From Mucilaginibacter sp. SJ (GTDB taxonomy: Bacteria > Bacteroidota > Bacteroidia > Sphingobacteriales > Sphingobacteriaceae): a DNA stretch of 64,000 nt. Position numbers and translations under genes: made by a program. Below the pieces are notes generated by a model, which made no database searches, was not told the DNA's origin, and saw nothing but the letters and a program-made list of their open reading frames with translations. The stretch lies in NCBI RefSeq assembly GCF_028993635.1, contig NZ_CP118631.1, positions 2,294,001-2,358,000 on the forward strand, given 5' to 3'. Of this stretch, positions 33,323-41,982 are shown piece after piece; position 1 is the first letter of the stretch; the number at the start of each line of letters is the position of its first letter.

Positions 33323-35185
33323 TTAATGGGTAACACCGGGTATTAATTCTAACACTAAAGTTGTTTTGCCCGGTATAGTTACTTTATCCAGACCAATCAT
33401 TTCATCCGTTAGAACATTCCTCGCTTTTTTGGCATCGCCAATACGCTCAAAATACCGTGCGGTAGTAGTTTCCTGTTCCTTATCGCTGCTGTTGAACATG
33501 ATCATTACAGTTTTTTGAGCATCGTATCTGAAATAAACATAAATACCTTTTTCGGGTACAAACTGCATCATTTTACCGGCTTGCAGAGCAGTAGTGCTTT
33601 TGCGGTAATTAGCCAGCTTACTCACATAATTAAAAGCGTCATTTTCTTTTTTACTGCGGCCTTCGGCAGTAAATTTGTTTTCCTTATCGCCGGCCCAGCC
33701 GCCCGGGAAGTCCTCGCGTACCAAACCATCGGGGTTCGAGTAGTTTTTCATCAGGATCTCATCGCCATAATACATTTGAGGCACGCCCCTCATGGTAAGC
33801 AGCATAGCCATAGCCGACTTGTATTTGGTAACATCCTCCCCTACCATTGATAATAAACGGCTCATATCGTGGTTATCCATAAATATGGTATTGCGGGTAG
33901 CATCCTGGTACAGAAAGTCCTGAGCTACTACCGAATACAAGCGACCAACGCCGTCTGTCCAGCCATCATTACCATTAATAGCTTCATAAATGGCATCTTT
34001 TAAAACAGCATCGGTTACACCGGGTAGCTGGGTATCAAAACCCCGGTTAACCGTATTGCCCTGCGTAAAAAATGCCTGGTTAGCTGCCGACCATACCAGT
34101 GTTTCGCCAAATATGGAAAGCTTCGGAAACTCGGCTTTTACGTCTTTTGCCCATTTGGCCATATAAACAGGTTCATTATAAGGATAAGTATCCAGCCTGA
34201 AACCATCGATACCAGCATACTCAACCCACCAGATGTGGTTTTGGGTAAGATAGTTTTGCACGTAAACATTATCCTGGTTCAAATCGGCCATGCGGTGGTC
34301 AAACCAGCCATCCTGCATTAGCTTGCGGTCCATTGGTGAAGCGTGCGGATCCATCACAGCCGCGTCGCGAAAGTTTGATTTGGTATAACCTGGCCACTGG
34401 TGTACCCAGCTTTTCATCGGCATATCCTGTATCAGGTAACCTTCGGTACCTGCGTGGTTATGTACAAGGTCTTTAATAACCTTAAGCCCCATGCTGTGGC
34501 ATTTTTCAACAAACTTTTTGTAAAGCTCATTAGTGCCGTAGCGGGGGTCTATCTTATAATAATCGGTAACGGCATAACCGTGATATGATGCGCTTGGCTC
34601 ATCGTTTTCAATTTCGGGGGTAAGCCAGATAGCAGTAATGCCTAAATTTTTCAGGTAATCCAAATGGTTCATGATTCCCTGTAGGTCACCTCCATGGCGG
34701 CTAAACATCGAATCGCGGTGGATGCCTCGCTCACGCAGGTTATCAAATGAGTCGTTGGCAGCATCGCCATTGCTAAACCTGTCAGGCATAATGAGATAGA
34801 TCAGATCTTTACTGGTAACACCTTGTGCCCTACCCGCCGACTTGTCGCGTTTATTAAGCGTATAACTGTAAGTAAGGTCTTTTTCGCCTGCTTTCTTAAA
34901 TTTTATCGGGAACGTTCCCGGAATTGCCGATGAAAAAATTTGCAGGTCGATGAATAAATAATTCGGATTTTCAACTTTATGAACTGCATTAAGCTTTACA
35001 CCGGGGTAAGTAAGCACTACATTCCGGGCGGCGATGTTACTGCCATGAACCACCAGTTGCAGGTTGGGGTTGCTCATGCCAACCCACCAGGACATGGGCT
35101 CAACACGCTCAAGTGCAGGCGTTTGTGCCTTTACACCCAAAGCAGCCAGCAAGCAGCATAAGGCGGATAGTAAGGTTTTTCTCAT
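33323..35185 (-). CDS. GH13 neopullulanase/cyclomaltodextrinase-like, SusA-type
   Basis: 620 residues from the ATG at 35185, giving a clean signal peptide (MRKTLLSALCCLLAALGVKA then QTP); an upstream TTG at 35245 would add 20 residues that spoil it. Residues about 22-110 form the cyclomaltodextrinase N-terminal domain (RVEPMSWWVGMSNPNLQ). The GH13 barrel has DLVHNHAG, GIDGFRLDTYP with nucleophile Asp332, FGETLVW and MDNHDMSR. It should open pullulan, cyclodextrins or maltodextrins in the periplasm. It is the first gene of the module. Confidence 0.93.
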   Translation of the reverse strand: MRKTLLSALCCLLAALGVKAQTPALERVEPMSWWVGMSNPNLQLVVHGSNIAARNVVLTYPGVKLNAVHKVENPNYLFIDLQIFSSAIPGTFPIKFKKAGEKDLTYSYTLNKRDKSAGRAQGVTSKDLIYLIMPDRFSNGDAANDSFDNLRERGIHRDSMFSRHGGDLQGIMNHLDYLKNLGITAIWLTPEIENDEPSASYHGYAVTDYYKIDPRYGTNELYKKFVEKCHSMGLKVIKDLVHNHAGTEGYLIQDMPMKSWVHQWPGYTKSNFRDAAVMDPHASPMDRKLMQDGWFDHRMADLNQDNVYVQNYLTQNHIWWVEYAGIDGFRLDTYPYNEPVYMAKWAKDVKAEFPKLSIFGETLVWSAANQAFFTQGNTVNRGFDTQLPGVTDAVLKDAIYEAINGNDGWTDGVGRLYSVVAQDFLYQDATRNTIFMDNHDMSRLLSMVGEDVTKYKSAMAMLLTMRGVPQMYYGDEILMKNYSNPDGLVREDFPGGWAGDKENKFTAEGRSKKENDAFNYVSKLANYRKSTTALQAGKMMQFVPEKGIYVYFRYDAQKTVMIMFNSSDKEQETTTARYFERIGDAKKARNVLTDEMIGLDKVTIPGKTTLVLELIPGVTH

Positions 35186-35562
35186 ATTAAAAATGATAAA
35201 AGGATAATTGGTTTGATTTCGGACAAGCCCGTAACCACGTTCCAAATTTATAATAAAATTAATTGCTTGTATGAAAAAAAATAATTCACACTAATTATTT
35301 CGAATTAGAGCGAATTACACGAATTTGTTTTTCTGGGTAATTTGTGCAATTCGTTTAATTGTGTGTGTACGGTACTAAGCATGCGTGTTAAAAAATTCCT
35401 ACACTGTTTTAGCCAATTGATTAAACAATATTAATTGCTTCTACGCAATAATTCGTGTAATTCGAATAAATTGTATCGAACATCCAAGACATTCGTGTTG
35501 AAAATTATTTTCTATCTTTATTTGGATTGATTACAAATAATACCAATATTTGCAACCGTTAT
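35186..35562. other. 377-base intergenic region, divergent promoters and a repeat
   Basis: Control region between the maltodextrin module and the small plus-strand gene at 35563. It holds the inverted repeat at 35311-35464 and a TATCTTTA -7-like box at 35513-35520 for the plus-strand gene. No regulator-binding site could be assigned with confidence. Confidence 0.6.
35311..35464. repeat. Inverted repeat with CGAATTACACGAATT arms
   Basis: Perfect 15-base arms CGAATTACACGAATT (35311-35325) and AATTCGTGTAATTCG (35450-35464), with further near copies of AATTCG inside. It fills most of the upstream region of the maltodextrin module. Confidence 0.65.
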
Positions 35563-35922
35563 ATGATTGCGACCACCGAACTAACTTTATGGACCGACGT
35601 TTTTAGCACCAAGACAGGTGCAGTTTACCAATGCGATGCGGAGTGTTGCTGGTATGTCGATTTCGCCGGTAAGGTTGCCCGGTTTGATCATCGCAATTTC
35701 TTAAAATTACGCAAAGCGGTTTATGCCATCGACATTGAGCAAAAACTGCTGAACACTACTACTGATCCCGACGTAGAGATCATTTTCATCTGCGCCTGCG
35801 ATCATTGTTATGTACTTTCACTGGCTCAAATCATCGGCCTGAAAGAGCTTTTAGAAGGTACTTTTGTAATGCTGGAACTCAACCACATTATTCATGATCG
35901 CCTTTACAGCAACTCACTGTAA
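35563..35922 (+). CDS. Uncharacterised Bacteroidota protein
   Basis: 119 residues from the first ATG; an in-frame TTG at 35527 would give 131. No signal peptide or membrane segment. It has two cysteine-containing segments, YQCDAECCWYVDF and FICACDHCYVLSL, and may belong to the DUF6686 group, recalled from memory and not checked. No function can be proposed. Downstream is an AT-rich gap, then ferritin. Confidence 0.6.
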   Translation: MIATTELTLWTDVFSTKTGAVYQCDAECCWYVDFAGKVARFDHRNFLKLRKAVYAIDIEQKLLNTTTDPDVEIIFICACDHCYVLSLAQIIGLKELLEGTFVMLELNHIIHDRLYSNSL

Positions 35923-36053
35923 TTTAGACTAATTATCAACACAATTTAGATTAATTTCATATTGTCTTTAAATTAAACTAATATGCTTTTACAGCATTAT
36001 TATTGTATATAATTTCCTGCGATAAGACATATAACATTTAATTTATTAAGATC

Positions 36054-36584
36054 ATGAAAGACCTACTCCGCATAAAAAGCCTGATATCATCAGATATCGA
36101 AGTGCTTTTAAATCAGCAAGTTAAAAAAGAAGCATTTTCTTCGTCAGCATATTTGGCCATGGCTTCATGGTGCAACCGCAATGGTTATGATTTTTCGTCA
36201 GAATATTTTTTCAAACAGGCCGAAGAAGAGCGCCATCACCAGTTAAAATTTTATAAATATATCCTTGATATGGGCGGCAATGCCGTATCACCTGAGGTAA
36301 CCGGCATTAAACAGGAATATAACTCATTCCGCGAAGTATTTGAAGAAGCCCTTGACCAGGAGATCAGCGTTACCAATTCTATCAAAAACATTTATGCACG
36401 CTGCATGAAAGAGCAGGACTTTGTAACTATGGAGTTCCTGAACTGGTTCCTGAAAGAACAACGCGAAGAAGAATACAAAGCCCGTCGCGCTCTCGAACTG
36501 TTCGAAGTTATCGGCGAAGAAGGCACCGGCAGATGGCAGATTGACAAACATGTTGGTCAGATAAAATATGATAGTGAGGCGTAA
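36054..36584 (+). CDS. ftnA: Ferritin
   Basis: 176 residues, standard for bacterial non-haem ferritin. The four-helix bundle carries the ferroxidase ligands: EAFSSSAYLAMASWC on helix A and EEERHHQLKFY on helix B, with further glutamates on helix C. It oxidises Fe(II) and stores iron in a 24-subunit shell in the cytoplasm. It stands alone and ends in a strong bidirectional terminator at 36625. Confidence 0.95.
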   Translation: MKDLLRIKSLISSDIEVLLNQQVKKEAFSSSAYLAMASWCNRNGYDFSSEYFFKQAEEERHHQLKFYKYILDMGGNAVSPEVTGIKQEYNSFREVFEEALDQEISVTNSIKNIYARCMKEQDFVTMEFLNWFLKEQREEEYKARRALELFEVIGEEGTGRWQIDKHVGQIKYDSEA

Positions 36585-36592
36585 GAGCCTTA

Positions 36593-36620
36593 CCCCAACC
36601 CTCTCCAGAGAAGAGGGAGT
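36593..36620. repeat. G/C-rich palindromic repeat, inverted copy after ferritin
   Basis: CCCCAACCCTCTCC...GAGAAGAGGG, the reverse orientation of the TTGGnTGGGG-type element at 16701, 32596 and 36681. It lies nine bases after the ferritin stop. Confidence 0.5.
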
Positions 36621-36624
36621 AAAT

Positions 36625-36661
36625 AAAAAGGTCCTTTTGCTACAGCAAAGGGACCTTTTTT
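36625..36661. terminator. Bidirectional terminator between ferritin and ferredoxin genes
   Basis: AAAAAGGTCC pairs perfectly with GGACCTTTTT and the stem continues TTTTGC/GCAAAG with one G-U pair, around a four-base loop. A/T runs on both sides let it serve both convergent genes. Confidence 0.85.
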
Positions 36662-36680
36662 ATGCTTGAAACTTTTAAAA

Positions 36681-36712
36681 TCCTCTCCTTTGGAGAGGGA
36701 TTTGATGGAGCT
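36681..36712. repeat. G/C-rich palindromic repeat at the ferredoxin gene end
   Basis: TCCTCTCC...GGAGAGGGA followed by TTTGATGGAGCT; ends two bases from the last codon of the minus-strand ferredoxin gene, the same position as the copies at 16701 and 32596 relative to their genes. Confidence 0.55.
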
Positions 36713-36714
36713 GT

Positions 36715-36975
36715 CTACCCAATCAAGTCCATCAGTTTCAAAACATCTTTAGCGTGATATTCCTTTAACCAGGTATTACCGGGCTGGATACTGCACACCG
36801 GGGCATACTTACACCTGTCGGTGCATTCGGTTTCAATTACCTCCAACTCTTCGGGGCCGTGATGATGTTTAATGTACGATTTTGCAATTTTGTACATCTC
36901 CTTACCGCCTCTTTTTCCGCATTTGCTGCCTACGCATACGTACAACACTTTATCAGGTATGGTAAATTTGCTCAT
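36715..36975 (-). CDS. Thioredoxin-like [2Fe-2S] ferredoxin
   Basis: 86 residues from the ATG at 36975. Cys14 and Cys19, then Cys51 and Cys55, fit the cluster ligands of thioredoxin-fold ferredoxins; Cys61 is extra. Such proteins carry electrons, as in hydrogenase or NuoE-related systems, or act as stand-alone (2Fe-2S) proteins. A TTG start at 37011 is rejected because it lies inside an exact TAACTTTG -7 box (37009-37016). The redox partner is not evident. Confidence 0.85.
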   Translation of the reverse strand: MSKFTIPDKVLYVCVGSKCGKRGGKEMYKIAKSYIKHHHGPEELEVIETECTDRCKYAPVCSIQPGNTWLKEYHAKDVLKLMDLIG

Positions 36976-37008
36976 AATGGCAATTATTAAGACTGTGTTA
37001 ATAAATAA

Positions 37009-37016
37009 CAAAGTTA
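37009..37016 (-). promoter_or_regulatory. -7 box for the ferredoxin gene
   Basis: TAACTTTG on the minus strand, exact TAnnTTTG, 34 bases ahead of the ATG at 36975. It settles the start. Confidence 0.6.
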
Positions 37017-37227
37017 ATGCTTTAATGCTCCAATTTTATCTGAATAGGGATTTAATTGGATTTATGAGATTGAGAGGATTTTATTACAATGCCGCTGTCC
37101 GATCGGACATGCATACATCGATGTGGTGTCGATGGTAATTTTTTTTTAATTGTGTATTTTTAAAAGATAAATTTGGCATTCAATGTGGGGTTAAGCCAAC
37201 CCTTGAGCATTAAGCAAAGCTAAATAT

Positions 37228-37578
37228 ATGAAAGCAATTGAAATTATTTCCATCCCCGTAACCGACCAACAAGCAGCCAAAGCGTTTTATCTGAAAATTG
37301 GCTTCGAAATATTGGTTGAAGCGAATTTCGAAAAACAAACCTGGATCCAGATGGCATTTCCCGGCTCGCCTGTTTCCATCACCCTCGTAAACTGGTTCCC
37401 GGAAATGCCGGCGGGAAGTGTACGCGGCCTTGTAATTAAAACCGACGACCTGGATAAAGATATAGCAGATCTTAAAGCCAAAGGCCTTGAAGTAGGCAAT
37501 GTTGACACAACCCCATGGGGTCGCTTTGCCACTGTTAAGGATCCCGACGGAAATGCGTTGAGCCTGCATGCGAAATAA
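37228..37578 (+). CDS. VOC superfamily (glyoxalase/bleomycin-resistance fold) protein
   Basis: 116 residues in one vicinal-oxygen-chelate module: IEIISIPVTDQQAAKAFYLKIGFEI at the front and TPWGRFATVKDPDGNALSL at the end, the latter with the usual metal-region signature. Members include glyoxalases, dioxygenases and antibiotic-binding proteins. The substrate is unknown. It is single, with repeats on its downstream side. Confidence 0.88.
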   Translation: MKAIEIISIPVTDQQAAKAFYLKIGFEILVEANFEKQTWIQMAFPGSPVSITLVNWFPEMPAGSVRGLVIKTDDLDKDIADLKAKGLEVGNVDTTPWGRFATVKDPDGNALSLHAK

Positions 37579-37585
37579 TTTCAGA

Positions 37586-37741
37586 TGCGCAAATATGCAA
37601 ATTTTGAATGCGCAGATTATTTGTTAGATAAGCTCATCAAATCTATCTGCACATCTGAAATATGCACATCAATAAATTCATCTGCATATTTGCGCATTTG
37701 AAATCTGCACATCTATAAATTCATCCAAAATCCGCACATTA
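37586..37741. repeat. Cluster of short repeats (TCTGCACATCTGAAAT / TTTGCGCATTTGAAAT)
   Basis: Several near copies of TGCRCATHTGAAAT and AAATTCATC in direct and inverted orientation fill the space between the VOC and nuclease genes. The same ATCTGCACATCTGAAAT recurs at 42629-42645. Confidence 0.6.
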
Positions 37742-37745
37742 ATAT

Positions 37746-38324
37746 ATGATATTTAAAAAGTACTCTGCCCTCCTCGTCCTTGTATTCCTTATAATTGCCG
37801 GTTGTAATCCCAATAATACCAAACAACCCGATGCCGGTGTTTATAAAGTTGTGAAGATAAAAGATGGTGATACTTTGGGTTTGCTTACCGGCGATAACCA
37901 GCAGATTACTGTGAGGCTTGCCGAAATTGACTGCCCCGAAAAATCGCAGGCCTTTGGACAGGCAGCTAAAAAATTCACTTCCGATCTGTGTTTTGGTAAA
38001 GAGGTGAAATTAATTGGCAACGAGCATGATCGCTATGGCCGTACCGTTGCGCAGGTGGTACTTATCGATGGCACTAATGTAAATTATGCGCTGGTAAAAA
38101 ACGGCTACGCCTGGCGGTATAAAGCCTATTCCAAAAACACCGAACTGGCTGCTCTGGAACAACAGGCCCGCGAAGACAAACTTGGTTTATGGCAGGATGC
38201 CAATCCTACCCCGCCCTGGGACTTTCGCCGGGAAAAGAAACAACCTAAAACAGACTCACTTCAAACTCCTAAACCTAAAAAACATTACCGGAAGCGTAAG
38301 CCAAGACTTGAATATGCAGCCTAA
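37746..38324 (+). CDS. Thermonuclease (SNase) family lipoprotein
   Basis: 192 residues. A lipobox (LIIAGC, Cys20) predicts a lipid-anchored envelope protein. Residues about 32-160 form the staphylococcal-nuclease domain: KIKDGDTLGLL, VRLAEIDCPEK (Arg and Glu/Asp of the active site), DRYGRTVAQV and a KLGLWQ end. It hydrolyses DNA or RNA in a Ca2+-dependent manner in known members. The C-terminus is basic (KKHYRKRKPR). It sits 36 bases before the acylase gene on the same strand. Confidence 0.9.
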   Translation: MIFKKYSALLVLVFLIIAGCNPNNTKQPDAGVYKVVKIKDGDTLGLLTGDNQQITVRLAEIDCPEKSQAFGQAAKKFTSDLCFGKEVKLIGNEHDRYGRTVAQVVLIDGTNVNYALVKNGYAWRYKAYSKNTELAALEQQAREDKLGLWQDANPTPPWDFRREKKQPKTDSLQTPKPKKHYRKRKPRLEYAA

Positions 38325-38359
38325 ATGGTTAACTTTAGGGGCATATCATTACCTAATCA

Positions 38360-40810
38360 ATGAAGTTTACAAAAGCGCTCCTATCCATATTTATAACACT
38401 TGCCCTGATCTGGGCATTGCAAACTAAATTCGACACCAAAAAATTTGGCGCTATACCCCCACTCGGTAAATTGCTGAGCCCGGCCGATGGCTTTTGGCAA
38501 AATGCCGAAAGCAAGCACATTTTGCCAACACTCGACCTGAAACTTAAAGGCTTGCAGGGTAAAGTTACCATCAAATTTGATGAAAACCACATTCCGCACA
38601 TTTTTGCAGAGAATGAACATGACCTGTACTTTGCCCAGGGATACATGACAGCAACCGACCGCCTTTGGCAAATGGATATCCAAACCCGGCAGGCAGCAGG
38701 CAGGCTGGCCGAAGTTATCGGCCCTAAAGTACTGGATATTGACCGCTATCACCGCCGTATGGGCATGGTTTACGGCGCCGAAAAAACAATAAAGGCAATG
38801 ATGGCCGATCCCGTAGTGCGCAATATGATCCTGGCTTACACCGATGGCATCAACAGTTATATCCATCAGCTAAGCCCGAGAAATTACCCCATAGAGTTTA
38901 AACTCCTTAACTATGCCCCCGAAGACTGGAAACCTATCAACTGCGCCTTCTTGCTTAAGCTGATGTCGGAAACATTGGCCGGCGGCTCAAACGAATTTGC
39001 CATGACCAACATCCTGCGCAAATTTGGCCCCACTACTACAAATGATCTCTTTCCCGATTATCCTATGCACGAAGATCCCATCATCCCGACGGGGACAAAA
39101 TGGGATTATTTTAAGCCATTGCCCATTCCCAAACCATCCGCTAATTTTTTAGCCGGCATGGCGGATAGTGCAAATACTAAACCCCGTGTTGAAGGTATCG
39201 GCAGCAATAACTGGGCGGTAGCGGGCAGTAAAACAGCAAGCGGGTATCCTATTTTAGCTAACGATCCCCATCTTAACCTCACACTACCTTCTATCTGGTA
39301 CCAGGTACAGCTTTCGGCGCCGGGCATGAATGTGTATGGTGTATCATTACCGGGTGCCCCCTGTGTTATTTTAGGCTTTAACAATAACATCAGCTGGGGT
39401 ATTACCAATGTTGATGCCGACGTACTGGATTGGTACCAGGAAAAATTCAGGAATACCAAAATGGATGAGTACTGGTACAATAACAAATGGAATAAAACTA
39501 CCCGCCGTATTGAAAAAATTGAAGTACTTGGTCAAAAAGCGGTTTACGATACAATAGTTTATACTCACCATGGCCCGGTTGTGTATCAAAATAATGCTCA
39601 AAAAGCCGATGGCCCTGATTTTGTTCCGGTTGGACATTCTTTAAGGTGGATAGCACACGAATCATCCAACGAATTGATGGCTATGTACCTGCTTAATACA
39701 GGCAAAAACTATGACGATTACCGCAAGGCGCTTACCTTTTTCAGTGCCCCTGCTTCAAATTTTGTTTTTGCCAGTAAAGACGATATCGCCATAACGCCAA
39801 ACGGTAAATACCCGCTTAAATACAAAGACCAGGGGAAATTTATTTTAGATGGAACCGACCCGGCAGACGACTGGCATGGCTGGATACCATTTGAGCAGGA
39901 TCCAACCATTACAAATCCGCCTCGGGGATTTGTAAGCTCAGCCAATCAGTCGTCAACAGATCCTTCTTATCCTTATTATATCAACTGGTCATTTGCACCC
40001 TATGAACGCGGTAAACGTATTAACGACAGACTTTCGGTTATGACCAAAGCCACCGTTGATAGTATGCGCATCCTCCAAACAGATGTATACAGTATCCGGG
40101 CACAGGACATTTTACCAACGCTGCTTAAATATATCGACCCGACAAAACTTGATGCCGCACAACTTAGTGCTTACGATCAGATTAATATGTGGGACAAAAA
40201 TTTTTCGCCGAATTCAATAGGTGCTACTGTGTTTGCCAACTGGTGGTCGCAATTGTACAATGCTGTGTGGGGGGATGATTTTGCAGATAAGACCCTGCAG
40301 AACAATTTTCCTTCAGTAGATCGCACAGAAAAGCTACTGCTTAAAGAACCAACTTCCAAATGGTTTGATGATATCCGCACACCAGCAAAGGAAACTGCCG
40401 CAGATATCGTTAATAAAGCTTTTGCAGCTGCGGTAAAGGAAATTACCGACAAATGTGGTAAACCCGGAGCAAATTGGCAATGGGGTAAATTTAAAAAAAT
40501 GGAGATAGCCAGCCTTTCACGCCAGCCGGCTTTTGGTTCAGGCAATTTTGAATCAGGCGGCACAGCATCAACGGTTAATGCCCTTCATGACGGGCATGGC
40601 CCTTCATGGCGCATGGTGGTGCAAATGGGGCCCCAGGTAAAGGGTTACGGTATTTTTCCCGGCGGCGAATCAGGTAATCCCGGCAGCTTTTTCTATAATG
40701 ATATGTTCAAAACCTGGAATGAGGGACAATTAAAAGAACTGCTCTTCATGCAATCAGTAAATGAACAGTCACCACGCATAAAATCAACTTATACAATAAC
40801 CGGTAAATAA
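38360..40810 (+). CDS. Penicillin acylase family N-terminal-nucleophile hydrolase
   Basis: 816 residues with an N-terminal membrane or signal segment (about 5-22). The precursor would be cut before Ser282 in GIGSNNWAV, which becomes the catalytic N-terminal serine of the beta chain; ANDPHL follows as expected. The family hydrolyses amide bonds of penicillins, acyl-homoserine lactones or other acyl-amides in the periplasm. The natural substrate is not predictable; quorum-quenching is a possibility only. It is followed by a small membrane-protein gene seven bases on. Confidence 0.92.
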   Translation: MKFTKALLSIFITLALIWALQTKFDTKKFGAIPPLGKLLSPADGFWQNAESKHILPTLDLKLKGLQGKVTIKFDENHIPHIFAENEHDLYFAQGYMTATDRLWQMDIQTRQAAGRLAEVIGPKVLDIDRYHRRMGMVYGAEKTIKAMMADPVVRNMILAYTDGINSYIHQLSPRNYPIEFKLLNYAPEDWKPINCAFLLKLMSETLAGGSNEFAMTNILRKFGPTTTNDLFPDYPMHEDPIIPTGTKWDYFKPLPIPKPSANFLAGMADSANTKPRVEGIGSNNWAVAGSKTASGYPILANDPHLNLTLPSIWYQVQLSAPGMNVYGVSLPGAPCVILGFNNNISWGITNVDADVLDWYQEKFRNTKMDEYWYNNKWNKTTRRIEKIEVLGQKAVYDTIVYTHHGPVVYQNNAQKADGPDFVPVGHSLRWIAHESSNELMAMYLLNTGKNYDDYRKALTFFSAPASNFVFASKDDIAITPNGKYPLKYKDQGKFILDGTDPADDWHGWIPFEQDPTITNPPRGFVSSANQSSTDPSYPYYINWSFAPYERGKRINDRLSVMTKATVDSMRILQTDVYSIRAQDILPTLLKYIDPTKLDAAQLSAYDQINMWDKNFSPNSIGATVFANWWSQLYNAVWGDDFADKTLQNNFPSVDRTEKLLLKEPTSKWFDDIRTPAKETAADIVNKAFAAAVKEITDKCGKPGANWQWGKFKKMEIASLSRQPAFGSGNFESGGTASTVNALHDGHGPSWRMVVQMGPQVKGYGIFPGGESGNPGSFFYNDMFKTWNEGQLKELLFMQSVNEQSPRIKSTYTITGK

Positions 40811-40817
40811 TAGCACT

Positions 40818-41156
40818 ATGTTGTTCTTCATCATACTTATACTTTCATTTGCCAGCGGATATTTTTTACCCTGGTGGATAGTTGCCGTCATATCATTTTT
40901 AACGGCCCTTTTTATTGGCACAACAGCAAAAAGTTCTTTTTGGCAAGCCTTTATAGCGGTTTTGATGGTGTGGATAGTACTGGCTCTCTTTAAAAGCATA
41001 CCCAATGACCATATCATGGCTACAAGGATAGCCCACTTATTTCATTTGCCTGGCTGGGGTTATATATTAGCTGTAACCGGCATTTTAGGAGGCTTAGTGG
41101 GTGGGATGTCGGCACTGTCCGGACTACTGCTTAAACGGGCATTTCAAAAGCATTAA
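40818..41156 (+). CDS. Small integral membrane protein, unknown
   Basis: 112 residues almost entirely hydrophobic: about four helices (residues 1-18, 20-35, 38-56, 77-102). No recognised family. It starts seven bases after the acylase stop and shares its transcript; a bidirectional terminator follows at 41158. Confidence 0.6.
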   Translation: MLFFIILILSFASGYFLPWWIVAVISFLTALFIGTTAKSSFWQAFIAVLMVWIVLALFKSIPNDHIMATRIAHLFHLPGWGYILAVTGILGGLVGGMSALSGLLLKRAFQKH

Positions 41157-41157
41157 A

Positions 41158-41192
41158 ACAAAAATACCCGGAACTTAGCCGGGTATTTTTGT
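41158..41192. terminator. Bidirectional terminator
   Basis: Perfect 14-base stem (ACAAAAATACCCGG with its complement) around a seven-base loop, with A- and T-runs at both ends. It serves the membrane-protein gene on the plus strand and the SYLF gene on the minus strand. Confidence 0.88.
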
Positions 41193-41209
41193 TTATCAGC
41201 GGATTGCTT

Positions 41210-41887
41210 TTAAAACGCGGCCAATGTTTCTTTTAATGTTTTAACCGCCTCGGTATTGCTGCTTGCCTGAGCAAAAATATCCTGCGAGGTGGCTTTGGCT
41301 CCATAATAAGCAGCGTTTGAATCCTTATCAATGCCCAGGTTTGAGCCATTGATGGTTATCCCGGCAAACAAACCACGGCTGCGTGAGTATGAGTAAACCT
41401 CGGCCTGCAGCTTATAATCGGTACTTGCAGTCGAACTGCGGCCAACAGGGCCGGCTGCTGCAGAAATATCGCCACCGATGGTAAAATCGCCATTTTTAAC
41501 TTTGGTTAACACACCTTTATGGCGGAACACCAGCACCAGGTCGACAGATTGTACGCCGATTTGCAAGCCAAAGCTACCGCCTGTTAAGGTAACAAACACC
41601 GGATCACTCCATTTGCCATTACCCAGTTTCACCATTGCCACACCTTTGCCGCGTTTACCGCCAATGCCAAAGCCTGCATTGATCAGTTTGGGGATGATCA
41701 CAATCCCTTCGTATTCTTCCAATAGCTGATGTGGGATGCTTTCTTTCATCTTGGCAAACTCTTTCAACACATTTGATGAATTATGGATGCGTTCTGTCTG
41801 TTTGCTGTCATCGGCCGGTTTTGCCGATATCATTACAAAAAAGAGACCTAACAAAACCGGGAGTCTCAAGAATTTTAATGTTTTCAT
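41210..41887 (-). CDS. SYLF-domain lipid-binding protein
   Basis: 225 residues with a signal peptide (about 1-22, ending MISAKP). The mature part contains SYLF/Ysc84-like segments: GIVIIPKLINAGFGIGGKRGKG, GGSFGLQIGVQSVDLVLVF and GRSSTASTDYKLQAEVYSYSRSRGLFAGI. In known members the domain binds phosphoinositides or other lipids; in bacteria the role is unclear. Exported and probably soluble or membrane-associated in the periplasm. Single gene. Confidence 0.88.
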   Translation of the reverse strand: MKTLKFLRLPVLLGLFFVMISAKPADDSKQTERIHNSSNVLKEFAKMKESIPHQLLEEYEGIVIIPKLINAGFGIGGKRGKGVAMVKLGNGKWSDPVFVTLTGGSFGLQIGVQSVDLVLVFRHKGVLTKVKNGDFTIGGDISAAAGPVGRSSTASTDYKLQAEVYSYSRSRGLFAGITINGSNLGIDKDSNAAYYGAKATSQDIFAQASSNTEAVKTLKETLAAF

Positions 41888-41982
41888 GGGGATGGATGAT
41901 TAATATTATTAATTATATATATTCAATACTTAACTAACCCCCAAAACACGTACTTGTTTTTTAATTTTATGTAATAGGAAAG

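Noticed and set aside
37586..37741. CRISPR array
   Set aside because: The repeats are short, irregularly spaced, in both orientations and without unique spacers of constant length.
38360..40810. Antibiotic resistance by penicillin acylase
   Set aside because: Family membership alone does not predict resistance; substrates of relatives vary widely.
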